DNA of 64,000 nt from Ascarosepion bandense (GCA_037127315.1 JBBBDQ010000447.1:221501-285500); one strand, 5' to 3'. Counted from the stretch's first letter, positions 10,605-21,489 are shown. Notes: generated by a model from the sequence alone, not told the origin. Program-made: numbers and translations.

Positions 10605-10660
10605 TAAAGTGGGGGATCGGTTTTCTATTGTTAGGAAGTAATTAACTGATCCCTCACTAA
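10605..10660. repeat. ~57-bp palindrome, copy 2 (SINE context)
   Basis: AAAGTGGGGGATCGGTTTT faces AACTGATCCCTCACT across a short AT-rich loop, immediately after a SINE end. Confidence 0.8.
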
Positions 10661-10682
10661 TTACTAATTATTATTACAATCC

Positions 10683-10803
10683 GTCTCTTCTCCCTTCAGC
10701 TATGCTTTAAATAGCAGGATAGAAAATCTTCTGCCAAGCCATTCATCTCACTTTCGAGACATGATCGCCCAATTGTGTATCGCGTATGGCACTTAACTGA
10801 CTG
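10683..10803 (+). repeat. tRNA-type SINE (family 1), body fragment
   Basis: Starts at the CCGTCTCTTCTCCC block and runs to CACTTAACTGACTG. The tRNA head is missing. It lies between two palindromes, forming the SINE-body/palindrome tandem also seen at 55 kb. Confidence 0.75.
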
Positions 10804-10848
10804 AATAAAGGTAATAGTTGGAATCATGATTAAGGCTTCTAATGGTCA

Positions 10849-10903
10849 TAAAGTGAGGGATCTGTTTTCTATTGTTATAAAGTAATAAACTGATCCCCCG
10901 CTA
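10849..10903. repeat. ~57-bp palindrome, copy 3 (SINE context)
   Basis: AAAGTGAGGGATCTGTTTT faces AACTGATCCCCCGCT. Flanks match copy 2 (GGTCAT on the left, AATTACTA on the right). Confidence 0.8.
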
Positions 10904-10959
10904 ATTACTACTTAATATAATATATCTCTTCTCCCTCTAGTCTTGAGTCAATAACAGAT

Positions 10960-11600
10960 TCTGCAGATCCTCCTATTGGATTTTATCGAGAATCTCGAAA
11001 TAAATAGCAGGGTTACCAGACCATTTGTAGTAAAATTATTCAATGCACGGGCGAATGTTAGATTTATAAATATGCAAGATGGTTTCTGTCGAGAAAATCT
11101 TCCTGGCCTGACGCGCTAACCTAACCTTCTTAACGGTAGATGTAGCTATTGATTCGATGTAGTCGTTCAAATTGAGGTCGGTTGAAGGAGTGAGGCCGAG
11201 TAAGCGAACTGTGTGACTTCTATATCCTAACGGAAAGGTTGCAAAAAAAAAAAAGATAGAAAGAAACCACATCCCGTCGGCGCGAGAGTGACTGAAGTCC
11301 AGTTGCTAACTAGGGATCGATTACATTTCAAATCCTCATTTGGATTTTGTCGAGCACCCTGAGATGAACAACAGAATCACCAGACCAGATATGGTAACAG
11401 TATTCAATGTACGGACGAATGGTAGATTTATAATTTTGCCAGATAGATTCTGACGAGAAAAAAAACTTCCTGGTCCAAGACAGTGACTCAAATTTCTAAT
11501 CTGTAATCTATAATCTGTAAACGTAAGTATTGATTAGTTGTTCCACGCGAACGTTTGAGAGACTGAGGCCAAATAGGCACAGTGGCGGTTGCATTTAACT
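10960..11600 (-). pseudogene. CR1/jockey-like LINE ORF fragments (two partial copies)
   Basis: On the minus strand 11,036-11,272 encodes LLGLTPSTDLNLNDYIES, then KKVRLARQARKIFS and IYKSNIRPCIE. This matches the segment of CR1/jockey-type RT proteins downstream of the polymerase core. A second, more decayed copy of the same segment lies at about 11,320-11,600. Neither has an intact RT core. Confidence 0.65.
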
Positions 11601-12745
11601 ATTTTGACGGTAAAAGGATGGGAGACTGGCGTTATATATACTGAAGGAAGGTAGCAAAGTTTCTCTATGGTGGCCTAATAAGAGCAACTTCGTTTTGGAA
11701 GCAATAAAATTTACGAGCCATTTATTATCCCAATAAATAAAACCGAAAATATTAATCCCCACGTCGATAACAACGCATTCAATCATAGCTGTGATGTGAT
11801 AATTCCGAAAACGGTAACCATGATTTGAAACTATACGTGTTCTGATAAACGCTAGACTGGGGTCAAGAGTTGAAAATCGTTAAAGTAGACGACGTCACCA
11901 AGGTCATAAACAGGGAAAGGTTGCATGCTGGAAATTGAGAAAATTCTGTAGCTGTGTAGATTGGGAGTTTCAAGTTGTGAATTAAGACAGCTTACGGAGA
12001 TTTATATGGTCAGGTTCAACATGTCGAGAATAATTTGGGATAAATGGGGGAAAAAAATGGTAAAATATCATCTTTACACTATTTACATTATTCGGACTTT
12101 ATTACGAACTCTGGGGTATACCGTACTCATTCTTTGTGCGAAGCCTCTTTTGGTAGTCGTGAGTTATCTCCCTCTAACCCGACTCTCTAAGTTACTTACT
12201 CACTACTGATGTATTGAACTTACAACACTTTGAGTCAAGTCACTTTAACTAATCAACGTCTATATCCACTGGGCCGTGTGTCCTTAAGGACAACAACAAC
12301 TGAATTTCTGGACCTTATAAACATAATGTTCAGTAACCTATTTTACGAGAATTCAGATGGCAATTTTTGATGTTAATGGTTTTCTCTAGTAATTTTTATG
12401 TTAATGTTTTTATCTAATATTTTTACCAGAGTTCAAGTTGCAATTTTTGATGTTAATGTTCTCTAGTATTTTTTACCAAAGCTCATATTACAGTTTTGAC
12501 ACTAATGATTTTCTCTGACACTCCATATCACCGTTTCTTATGTTGTGTTCTTCTTTATGTCTAGTCGGCTTATGGGATTGTTGTAGCCTGGCATATGTGC
12601 TTAAGTTTACGTAATTTCCAGTTCTCTATCATTTCAACTTCATCCCCTAAGGGGTGGTGATTTCATTTCTCCCTCCATCTGTGCTGATTTTTCTATCTTT
12701 ACCTCGCGTTACGGCCTTGCGATGTTCTTGTAGCGTTAACTTAAC
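11601..12745. other. No gene recognised; weak internal repeat
   Basis: Sequence at 12,340-12,520 repeats a theme 'caatttttgatgttaatg..ttctctag..tttttaccaa' two to three times. The block near 12,100-12,190 (GGGGTATACC, then CTCTAAGTTACTTACTCAC) resembles 27,090-27,195. No coding region supported. Confidence 0.4.
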
Positions 12746-12749
12746 AATT

Positions 12750-12842
12750 GGGCGATCATGTCTCGAAAGTGAGATGAATGGCTGGGCAGAAGATTTTCTA
12801 TCCTGCTATTTAAAGCATAGCTGAAGGGAGAAGAGACGGATT
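12750..12842 (-). repeat. tRNA-type SINE (family 1), body fragment
   Basis: Minus-strand fragment (GGGCGATCATGTCTCG through GAAGAGACGGATTG), directly followed by a palindrome copy. Confidence 0.7.
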
Positions 12843-12860
12843 GTAATAATAATTAGTAAT

Positions 12861-12917
12861 TAGTGGGGGATCAGTTAATTACTTCCTAACAATAGAAAAC
12901 CGATCCCCCACTTTATC
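12861..12917. repeat. ~57-bp palindrome, copy 4 (SINE context)
   Basis: TAGTGGGGGATCAGTTAAT faces AAAACCGATCCCCCACTTT, nearly the exact inverse of copy 2. Confidence 0.8.
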
Positions 12918-13184
12918 ACCAACATGTTTCTCCTTTATATTTCTTTCCACAGCTACAGGGAATGGCGTACACACAGTCCTTAATCATGTCCTCTGTTGGG
13001 GGTCTTACACGGGAGAAGTACCTACAAAGTATACAACCACTTCTGAAGATCGTCCTGATGTTTTATGAATCACAGATCCTTTGCCTTTTTACCGATAACC
13101 CCTTCACATTTTGTAGACAGACTGAAGCTCTTTTCTCATGCACCCTCCCTTCTGTTGGGACGCCCGCGCCTATTCGGCTATAGT

Positions 13185-13455
13185 GGACTATTCCATTACT
13201 ATGTAAAGTAATGGTGGCATCTACGTAGGAGAGTGTGCCGAGCAGCCGATCGACAAGTCAGTCGTAGACTTCCGGTGACGACCCGGAAGTACCCATTGCT
13301 CATACTACGTCATACGACGGTTGAGACGATTAACCTTTATTCTTGTATTGGATACTAATAACCTTTGTAAATACTATTTTCACGGAATACAACAATTAAC
13401 CTATTCCTGTTGTTGAGTTATTTATTCTTACTCACGACATAACACCTTCCATGTT
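13185..13455. mobile_element. Possible solo LTR-like insertion inside the PLE
   Basis: This block is less AT-rich, interrupts the PLE frame, and on the minus strand opens with TGTTATGTCGTGAG and ends near CCACTATAG. The compact length, TG start and lack of coding are LTR-like. I found no clear target duplication and no second copy, so the class is uncertain. Confidence 0.3.
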
Positions 13456-13890
13456 CGTTAAATTTGTTGACATGTACCCTGGATAATTGTAACGCTGTAA
13501 GGTACTGATTATACTATTTCCTGTTCGTATGTCTCTGGGTCGCTGCTTATGGCTTTTGCTCGATGTTGCAGGCAGTGGACGACCCCTTTCTACACATGAT
13601 AAGGGCGGTGGGAGTTGAAGTTAAGGTATTGTCCGGAGAATGTTGGCTTGCGGTATACGGATGTCTCGAACTCTACCTCTGTTCGAGTTCTTAGCACATC
13701 CAGGAACGCCAGTTTGTTGTCACTCATTCTCCATAGTGAACGGTATCGATGATCTTATTGAGTTCACATTGTCTAGTAGCGGCTGGACCTCCTTCTGGTG
13801 TGGCCAGAGTATGAAGGTGTCATCAACCATAGAGTTTGCTTTAGATCTGTGAATTCTAATGTTATCTTTTCAAAGTATTCCATGTAAATG

Positions 13891-14301
13891 CTTGGGAATA
13901 CCAGGTGCTGTAAGCGTTTAGTAACGGATGTGCATTGTGGTGCAGTGGATATCGGCTCGGAAAGAGAAATTGGTAAGACGAGTTCGAATTCGAGTTGAAT
14001 ACCCTGCATTCAATTAAGCACTGGTACCCTTGGGAAAGGTATTAATCCGTCCCTTTCCCTCCAGTTATGGGTTAAATAACAAGGGTAGGACTTGGGACCC
14101 CTACCCTTAAAAACAAATCCCAATGAATCTTGATACTCGAAAAGAAAATTGTATTACTAGACACAAAACTTATATAAAAACAACAATAAATTGTTGAAAG
14201 AAAAAAAAAGGTATTACCAGCAATAAATAAATAAAATTTAGTTGGCAATAAATGACCCGCCAAGGTTGATAAGCCATAAAACAAAAACAACCGACCAACC
14301 A
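13891..14301 (+). repeat. 5S/tRNA composite SINE with 12-bp target duplication
   Basis: Starts with the last ~27 nt of a 5S rRNA-like module (CTTGGGAATACCAGGTGCTG, TAAGCGTTT), then the tRNA-like head (A-box TGGTGCAGTGG, B-box GAGTTCGAATTCG), the CCCTTGGGAAAGG block, a ~180-bp central part, and a 3' domain (TTGGCAATAAATGACCCGCC, AAGGTTGATAAGCC). TCCATGTAAATG lies on both sides (13,879-13,890 and 14,302-14,313), a target-site duplication typical of LINE-mediated insertion. The 5S part is 5' truncated at the insertion boundary. It sits inside the ANIYM/MEYFEK segment of the PLE. Confidence 0.85.
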
Positions 14302-14469
14302 TCCATGTAAATGTTAGCAAGTGATGATAATAATGGCGAGCCTATTACTATGCATTCATCCTACGGATGTATGTATGTATCCTAGTCCGGAGTGTGTTGT
14401 TTGTGTGCAGAGACTGAGCATCTACATCAGGTTATCTAGTGGCGCGTACAACGGCCTAAACGCCGTACA

Positions 14470-14990
14470 TTTGCCTACCAAAATGAGGACAATAGTCCGA
14501 ATAATGTAAATATTGTAAATACTTCCTCGTCTCAAAAATATAGAAAATAGAATGATCTACTATTAAATGTCGTACAAATGGCAACAAAGATGAGGAGAAT
14601 AGTCCGAATAATGTAAATACTGTAAATAGTACCTCATCTCAGAAATATAGACAAATAGAATGATCTATTATTAAACGTCGTACAAATGGCAACAAAGATG
14701 AGAACAATAGTCCGAATAATGTAAATACTGTAAATACTACCTCATCTCAGAAATATAGACAAATAGAATGATCTATTATTAAACGTCGTACAAATGGCAA
14801 CAAAGATGGGGACAATAGTCCGAATAATGTAAATACTGTAAATAGTACCTCATCTCAGAAATATAGACAAATAGAATGATCTATTATTAAACGTCGTACA
14901 AATGGCAACAAAGATGAGGACAATAGTCCGAATAATGTATAATACTCCGGATAATAGTGTAAATACTTCCTCGTATCAAAAATATAGACA
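14470..14990. repeat. 108-bp tandem repeat, about 4.5 copies
   Basis: GTCGTACAAATGGCAACAAA recurs at 14,569, 14,677, 14,785 and 14,893, always 108 bp apart. Units also share AATAGTCCGAATAATGTAAA and CCTCATCTCAGAAATATAG. A related partial unit lies near 27,195-27,235. Confidence 0.9.
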
Positions 14991-15304
14991 AATTAAGTTC
15001 ATCTTTATTCAGATGCTCAGTAGTCAGGTGTAGAGAGAGCCGCAGCAAATCGGGGTAAATTCTCCAGTGATGGAGTTGGAAAGAATTAGAAGCCTGTCTT
15101 ACACAGTCGTCGCTGGAGTTTCTAGGATGAATCGCCGGTAAGTGTCGGCAAAATACCGTCAGAAGCCAGATTACACCAAATCCTACCGGTCCCATCCAAT
15201 AATTACATAATATGTTCAGAGAACATGCCTTAAATAAAAGTCCCATAATGTTGAATATTATATCAACAGGATTTACGGCATATTACGTCAAAATAACGGA
15301 TTCC
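14991..15304. other. No feature recognised
   Basis: A 119-codon minus-strand frame crosses this block and the 108-bp tandem repeat. It has no recognisable domain and its C-terminus is repeat sequence, so I do not call a gene. Confidence 0.4.
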
Positions 15305-15545
15305 ATAAGATCACCGAAGCAACATCGAACCTGGTCAGTACTTCAATGGGTGACCGCTTGGTAATACCAAGTGTACTAAGCGTTGATGTGTTGGCGTTTG
15401 CAATAGATAATAGCTCAGAATTGTTTATCGGAAAGCGGAGTTATAATTCCAGTCGGTTTTGTTATATTGACTTACATGAAGATACACTTGGAAAAGATAT
15501 TAACTTATCTCTTCTCCTCTCAGCTATGGCTTAATTAGTAATAAT
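15305..15545 (+). repeat. 5S/tRNA composite SINE, old copy
   Basis: A 5S-like part (GATCACCGAAGCAACATC, GGTCAGTACTTCAATGGGTG, ACCGCTTGGTAATACC) leads into a decayed tRNA-like head (GCTCAGAATTG, GAGTTATAATTCCAG) and the TTAACTTATCTCTTCTCC block. More diverged than the other copies and lacks the 3' domain, so 5S-tRNA fusions have formed or persisted over time. Confidence 0.65.
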
Positions 15546-15949
15546 TCGACCGCTAAAATCATTATCATCTAAAAACAATTATTTCCTGAGCGTTCAACGA
15601 CTTTAGTGTACGAGGACAGTATTTAAATTCAGCATACCACATTTTAACTGTTGTTTCCGACGGAGCAAAGTCCAAATAACACTTACCCATCCATTGCTTT
15701 GCTTGAACAGTATTTTTACATTAAAAAGCAACACACGACATTCATGTTTTTTCATTGTTTTTAAAATTTGCAACAGTAGCTTCACTTAAATAACTTGTAA
15801 TTTTTGAACTAATAACCCGATTGGGCAAAAATTTTGTCACGTGCTACTTGAAGGTTAGCACTTCATAAAATCATATGGATTTTCTAATAGTGGCGTCATC
15901 TATATGTCAGGTCCGGAACTTGTTGAGTGATGTGTTATATATATATATT
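15546..15949. other. No feature recognised
   Basis: AT-rich sequence without a supportable gene or element. Confidence 0.4.
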
Positions 15950-17205
15950 GTAACTAAGTTGTTGAACTCGTAGGTTTATTTACCTTTTTGTTCATGCATT
16001 TACTTTTATAAAGAGTGCTCGATACAAATGTAGAGCATTATATTGTAATGGTTGTTACAATGTTTTTAAATTCATAGCATCACTACACAAAAAAATGCTC
16101 ATGTTTCGAAGCCAACCCATTAAGTTTTGGCTTCATCCTCAGGTGATTTTTTTTAGAAATAAGAAATATCCAGTTGAAAAGACCGTTTATTTGTGTTGGA
16201 TTTGTTATTTTCGGGTGTAAGAGGGGTTGGTCTGTATTTTGAGTTCCGTTGACCTTTTTACTGGTCTCAGGGTCAAGTGTTTGTTTTTGGCAGAGTTTTT
16301 TGTTGCAAAAAAAAAAAAACAACCAGAACCCACCCGCAAAAAGAAAACAAACCCTATGCAATACCAACAAAAAATAATGCAGTTACAGGAGAATAGTAGG
16401 TATATAAATAAAAAAATACACTTTATATTTATAAAATATGTTGTATGGGGATAGATTTTATAAAAGAAATATATTTCTTAAATATTATAAAATGTTATAT
16501 TTTATAATATTATAAAATAGCTTAATATTATAGAATATTATAAAATGTTTTTTTTTGTTTTTGTTTTTTTTTTGTTCTTTGTGAGAGATATATTTTGTGG
16601 AAAATATATTTTATAGAAAGCAAGAGAGTAAAAAGACAAAAAAAAAGCACACACCCCAATACAAAATAACATACATTAAATTAAGGAGAAACCAACCCCA
16701 AAACAGAACAACACCAACCAACCCCTATACATTTTTAAGAAAGATATATTTTATAAAAGGTATATTTTAGAAATGCCAAAGAAATAAAAAAACAAGAAAA
16801 AGCACACACCCTAATACAAAATAACATACATTAAATTAAGAAGAAACCAACCCCAAAACAAAACAACACCTACCAACCCCTAAACCAAAGGCGCCATTAG
16901 CACCAGCCCTTTCAAGATTAATAGATTAAACCTATTATGAACTCTGCCAAAAACAAACACTTAACCCCAACACCAGCAAAAAGGTCAACGGAACTCATAA
17001 TACAGACCAACCCCTCTTACACCCGAAAATAACAAATCCAACACAAATACACGGTCTTTTCAATTGGATAATTCTTATTTCTAAAAACATCACCTGAGGA
17101 TGAAGCCAAAACATAATGGGCTGACTTCGAAACATGAGAAATTTTTTGTGTAGTGATACTATGAATTTAAAAACATTGTAACAACCATTACAGTATATAT
17201 ATATA
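15950..17205. mobile_element. Foldback element B with hammerhead-like arms
   Basis: Left arm about 16,041-16,295 and right arm about 16,936-17,195 are near reverse complements over ~255 bp (GTGTAGTGAT, then GGCAGAG at the inner edge). (TA)n borders both ends. Each arm has a hammerhead-like fold: 17,089-17,157 (+) and 16,079-16,146 (-), with helix I ATCAC/GTGAT, CTGAGGA, one extra U, helix II GAAGCC/GGCTTC, GAAAC and a predicted GUA cleavage triplet. Helix II of the left arm pairs over 8 bp. The interior is A/C-rich and non-coding. A partial inner copy lies at 20,045-20,590. Confidence 0.6.
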
Positions 17206-17628
17206 TATAGTAGAATCCTTCTTCCTTGGTAAGGTAAATTCCACAGGGGATTAAATCCGATGAGAACTCGGTGTTATGATTTAACAGTGTATAATAATAA
17301 TAAAAAAAAAAGTTGGATTTTTTCATATATCCATTGGTAATATTTTATTTCGAGTTTCTCTTATAGACCGCTCGTCAGACCAAATTCATATAATAATGAA
17401 TGGGTTAAACTTATCCAGACAAAAAATCAAAGAAAGAGGAAGGAAAAGGAAAAAAAAATGAGAAGAAAAATGAGGTGTATGGAGGTTATATTTACAGTGA
17501 TAAAAATTAGCGTCAGTATTTTGTCTAGACGACAAGATGGCTTTGGCCTAGATTTACAAAGGCAGTTGCAACGGGAATCAGCAAATTTTGACTTGGATAT
17601 TTTTTCCTTTGATTTTTTGTCTGGATAA
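17206..17628. other. No gene recognised; short inverted repeat
   Basis: TTATCCAGACAAAAAATCAA (near 17,411) has an inverse near 17,607-17,628 (TTGATTTTTTGTCTGGATAA-like). No coding signal. Confidence 0.4.
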
Positions 17629-18660
17629 TGGAATCTAAAGATCCCTATTCATTTAAAATCATTATTCGACTTGATAGCATAATTATTATTTTGGTATCAA
17701 TTTCGGCCATTTGATGGCATCATCACCTTCTTCCTACATCCTTTTAGCCAGAGGCACTTCTGCGTGAGATAAGAATTCATCTTTTGTGCCATCCATCAGA
17801 TCCATTCAATATCAAAGGATAATTTTCTCTTCAAATTACATTAGGAAAATCAATTTTTATGGATCCTGGGCATGACGATAAATTGCATCCGGCAGCAAGA
17901 CCTCTGGTTTGGAGGTTGTGGAGAGCATGTTGTTCTCAGGTCCACCCTGATCCGGAGTGGTATCATCTTTTAGGGTCCCAGCTATGGATAAATAGCTAGC
18001 CACCAAACCGGGGTCAAAAACACCATGAAAGTATAAAAATACACTTTTATAAAAATATATACATAGAAATAGAGTTTTATCGAAAAAGATACATTTTTGA
18101 AGACAAAAATTATTACCATAACACACTTTTGAAAAAAGATTTATTCTAATAAATATTATCTACAAGACATTTTTGAAGGAAAAAAAGGAAAAATTATTGT
18201 CATAATGAATTTTTGGAGGAAAGATTATTGCCAGCAATACATTTTTGAATACAAAACTAGAAGAGCTTCTTTCTAAATAAAAAAGAATTCATTAACATTT
18301 GACTAAATCAAACGTCTTACTATAATTGAACATTAAAAATACCTTAAAATCCTACCTTTTTAGCATTAAATAACGCATAGGGATTAATATGCCGTTAAAC
18401 AAACTCAAACAAACAAATCAAGTGTACGTATGGAATCGAAAGAGCCCTATTCATTTAAACCCATTATTCGACTTGATAGCATAATTATTATTTTGGTAAC
18501 AATTTCAGCCATTTGATGAGATCATCACCCTCTTCCAACATCCTTTTAGCCAGAGGAACTTCTGCGTCAGATAAAAATCCATTCTTTGTGCCATGCATCA
18601 GATCCATCCAACATCAAAGGATAATTTTCTGTTCAAATTACATTAGGAAAATCAATTTTT
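17629..18660. repeat. 235-bp direct repeat flanking a SINE-like insert
   Basis: 17,629-17,865 and about 18,427-18,660 are direct repeats (TTCGACTTGATAGCATAATT, CTTCTGCGT, ATCAAAGGATAATTTTCT, AAATCAATTTTTATG). The intervening ~560 bp begins with GGATCCTGGGCATGACGAT and ends with the SINE 3' domain (GCATTAAATAACGCATAGGG, TTAATATGCCGTTAAACAAA). Its 5' part resembles the inverse of 49,985-50,045. Confidence 0.7.
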
Positions 18661-18944
18661 ATGCATTCATAGGTCTTCTTTTGAGGTGTTCAAATATTTG
18701 CTTTACTGTGAGGACGTTGTTTTGGAGGCCTCTTGATAGAAGCTAATTTCTGAAGTATTCTAGTCTTTCAATTTCAAATAACTGAACACCGGTTCAAAGT
18801 GGTTGTCATTTTCTAAGAATCTTTGTAATCCGTTCTTTTCGAAGAGAGAACCACTTAAGCCCTAAACTTTATCTTCAAGTTCTCAGTCTCGTTGTCATTC
18901 AAGAATCTTTACAAAACAAATCCAATATCAAGAAATTGTATATC
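18661..18944. other. No feature recognised
   Basis: No coding or repeat family recognised. Confidence 0.4.
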
Positions 18945-19095
18945 CCATATGGCGCAGTGGATATCGGTTTCGAATGAAACAGGGAAAGCCGAGTTTGAAT
19001 TCCACTTCAACTGGTTTCCTTCACTTAAGTGCAAATACTCTAAGGAAAGTTATTAAATCATCTCTTCTCCCTCCAGCTATGGGTTAAACAGCAAA
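18945..19095 (+). repeat. tRNA-type SINE (family 1), 3' truncated
   Basis: Head with A-box-like TGGCGCAGTGG and B-box-like GAGTTTGAATTCC, then the CTCCCTCCAGCTATGGGTT block; the rest of the body is missing. Confidence 0.75.
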
Positions 19096-19669
19096 AAAAA
19101 CCGAAGTATAAAAGGATTTGCGTAGTGACAGCTGTTGATAATGTCGGCCATAATTTATGGATATAGAGTATCCTTGCAGCACATAATCTGTTCAACGAAA
19201 CACCGTCAAAGATTAACACTCCCGAATCAGACACTGTATTGAATCGGATTCGATCTCGAATTATCGGGAAAGTATGGCCGCCATTTTATACACGTCGCAT
19301 TGAATATTTTGAACTTCTGATTAGTTAAGCCTTCTATTGGTGGACTATAAAAAGGATTGGCTCATGGGGGTCAACACAGCATATAATATGTACAAAAAAG
19401 TCCGACAACAATATCCTTACTTGTAAAAATACAAAAACATCGTCGAACCCCTCATCGACGGCGAGGGGGTTGCCTTTGTCCTCTTTTCTGCTGGGAGCGA
19501 TGGGGTGTCGGTTTTTAAGTCACTTCATAATAAAACTACATGAATATCTACGGAAGGTACGATTTAAAATCGGAAATAAAAGATGAACGTTACTTGAAAG
19601 ACGACAGAATTTATAGTTGAGAGAGAGAGACAGCTGAAAATGAGAACGGCAAATCGAAGACTCCAAAAT
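19096..19669. other. No feature recognised
   Basis: Unclassified; includes a moderately GC-rich block near 19,440-19,515. Confidence 0.4.
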
Positions 19670-19810
19670 TAGGCAAGTACAAAAATTTGAATCCCTAGAA
19701 ATTCTTTTGGAGATACAAAAAGGTGACCGGTTGAAATAGTGAAAAGTGCCTTTCAAAAGCTAAATAAACCATTAAAAAACAGGAAAATTTCATTAAGAAA
19801 AAAAAAACTG
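19670..19810 (+). pseudogene. RTE-like LINE remnant
   Basis: Degenerate frames spell IRQVQKFES and VKSAFQKLNKPLKNRKIS, corresponding to the IKQVQEFKYLGS and MAKDAFQKMSKIL segment of the better copy at 58.8 kb. Confidence 0.6.
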
Positions 19811-19849
19811 AACTGTTGCATAAATAGTCATCCACAGGCAATTCGATTT

Positions 19850-19945
19850 CACAGATCAACATCAGGATTAAACATCCGATAACTTTCAGCCAGGATTGAA
19901 AACCGACAGATTTAATATGAGTCTGAGATCCTACCTCAAACCTAT
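19850..19945 (-). repeat. tRNA-type SINE (family 2), degraded
   Basis: Minus-strand remnant (AAACATCCGATAACTTTCAG, CAGGATTGAAAACCGAC). Confidence 0.4.
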
Positions 19946-20044
19946 CGGTGTACGGTGGAAGAAAGCAAATTTTAGCGTGTTATACACGCAATTTAAACAC
20001 ACGCCAGTAACCCAGAATTGCGGTGAGTAGCTACTGTTTTTAAA

Positions 20045-20595
20045 GTTGGTCCGTATTTTGAGTTCCGTTGACCTTTTTACTGGTGTTGGGGTTAAGTGTT
20101 TGTTTTTGGCAGAGTTCATGATAGGTTAATCTATTAATCTTGAAAGGGCTGGTGCTAATGGCGCCTTTGGTTTAGGGGTTGGTAGGTGTTGTTTTGTTTT
20201 GGGGTTGGTTTCTTCTTAATTTGTTTTGTATTGGGGTGTGTGCTATTTTTGTTTTTTACTCTCTTGCTTTTTATAAAATATATTTTCCACAAAATATATC
20301 TCTCACAAAGAACAAAAAAAACAACAAAAAAATAAAACAAACATAGCACTTTATAATATTCTATAATATTAAGCTATATTTATAATATTATAAAATATTA
20401 CATTTTATAATATTTAAGAAATATATTTCTTTTACAAAATCTATCCCCTATGCAACATATTTTATAAATATAAAGTATATTTTTTTATTTGTATACCTAC
20501 TATTCTGTTGCAACTGCATTATTTTTTGTTGGAATTGTATAGGGTTTGTTTTCTTTTGGGGTGGGTTCTGGTTGGGTTCTTTTTTTTGCAACATA
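20045..20595 (-). repeat. Inner part of foldback element B family
   Basis: Reverse complement of about 16,320-17,010 (CCGTTGACCTTTTTACTGGT, GTTTGTTTTTGGCAGAG, then the T/G-rich interior). The hammerhead-bearing arms are absent. Confidence 0.75.
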
Positions 20596-20604
20596 ATCTA
20601 TACA

Positions 20605-20840
20605 GTACTGTGCAAAAGTATTAGGACAAGAACTATTTTATCTTTTATGAGGCATATTAACAGAAAATAAACAATTTAATCCAAGTAATTTTATTTGATT
20701 TACTCAACAAATGCTTTAACAAGAAAAAAGTAGTTGTTAGAAAACAAATTTGATATTTAGTATAATAGCCTTTCGCTTTGAAATAATAAAATCGCGACAA
20801 TTTATCAATCGCACCGAGTATATACATATATATATATATA
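20605..20840. mobile_element. Tc1-like transposon terminus
   Basis: CAGTACTGTGCAAAAGTATT at 20,609 and the following ~200 bp repeat the end at 20,847. It runs into (TA)n. Confidence 0.7.
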
Positions 20841-20846
20841 AAATAC

Positions 20847-21475
20847 AGTACTGTGCAAAAGTATTAGGACAAGAACTATTTTATCTTTTATGAGGCATAT
20901 TGACATAAAATAAACAATTTAATTAAAGTAATTTTATTTGATTTACTCAACAAATTCGTTAACAAGAAAAAATACTTGTTACAAAATAAATTTAATATTT
21001 AGTATAATAGCTTTTTGCTTTGATCACAGCCTTCATTCTGTCAGGCATTGACATCACAAGCTTCTTCAATGTATCTAATGATATCTCCTGCCAAGCATCT
21101 TGTATTTGTTCCCAAAGTGTGTCTTGCAAAGTAACATTAGATTTATCAATTCGAGAGGGGGGAATAAGAAAAAAATCAGTTGTATCCAAGGATAATAGAA
21201 TAATGAGTAGTTTCAAAATAACTTGTTTAATAGAAAATAGTAAAAATTAAATATAACTTCTTTTTAATACATTTCTTTTACACCTAGTTTTAAATAATCA
21301 ATATTTATTAGCACTTTCCTTGGCTTTTCACCCTGTATTTGAATTTCAGTGAGTTTTTTAGGAAAATCACCCCCTGTCCTAATACTTTTGCACACTATCG
21401 GTAGTGTGCAAAATGTTAGGACAGGAGTGATTTTAAAATCATAAAATAGTTCTCGTCTTAATACTTTTGCCTATT
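20847..21475 (-). pseudogene. Tc1-like transposase remnant with terminal repeats
   Basis: Terminal CAGTACTGTGCAAAAGTATT at 20,847 and its inverse CCTAATACTTTTGCACAC at about 21,380 bound a ~550-bp element. On the minus strand 21,216-20,992 encodes the C-terminus of a Tc1/mariner transposase (LWEQIQDAWQEIS, LKKLVMSMPDRMKAVIKAK, YYTKY). The DDE catalytic core and the DNA-binding N-terminus are missing. A second inverted terminus follows at 21,400-21,475. Confidence 0.8.
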
Positions 21476-21489
21476 ACTATATATATATA

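Larger units (their letters stand above)
12940..14345 (-). pseudogene. Penelope-like element (family B), broken by two insertions
   Basis: On the minus strand the pieces in order are: GSPLLSSLANIYM (near 14,300-14,335; RT region around the conserved MGSP), then after a SINE insertion MEYFEK, DDTFILWPH (RT catalytic DD), NKLAFLDV and SVYRKPTFSG (13,640-13,880). After a ~270-bp insertion follow NIRTIFRSG, RYFSRVRPPTE and VYAIPCSCGKKYKGET (12,950-13,070), the entry to a GIY-YIG-type nuclease. RT followed by GIY-YIG is the PLE layout. Stops and frameshifts are present. Distinct from the PLE at 38-40 kb. Confidence 0.75.

Noticed and set aside
14887..15246. 119-codon protein gene on the minus strand
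   Set aside because: Its C-terminal part is the 108-bp tandem repeat and the rest shows no recognisable domain.
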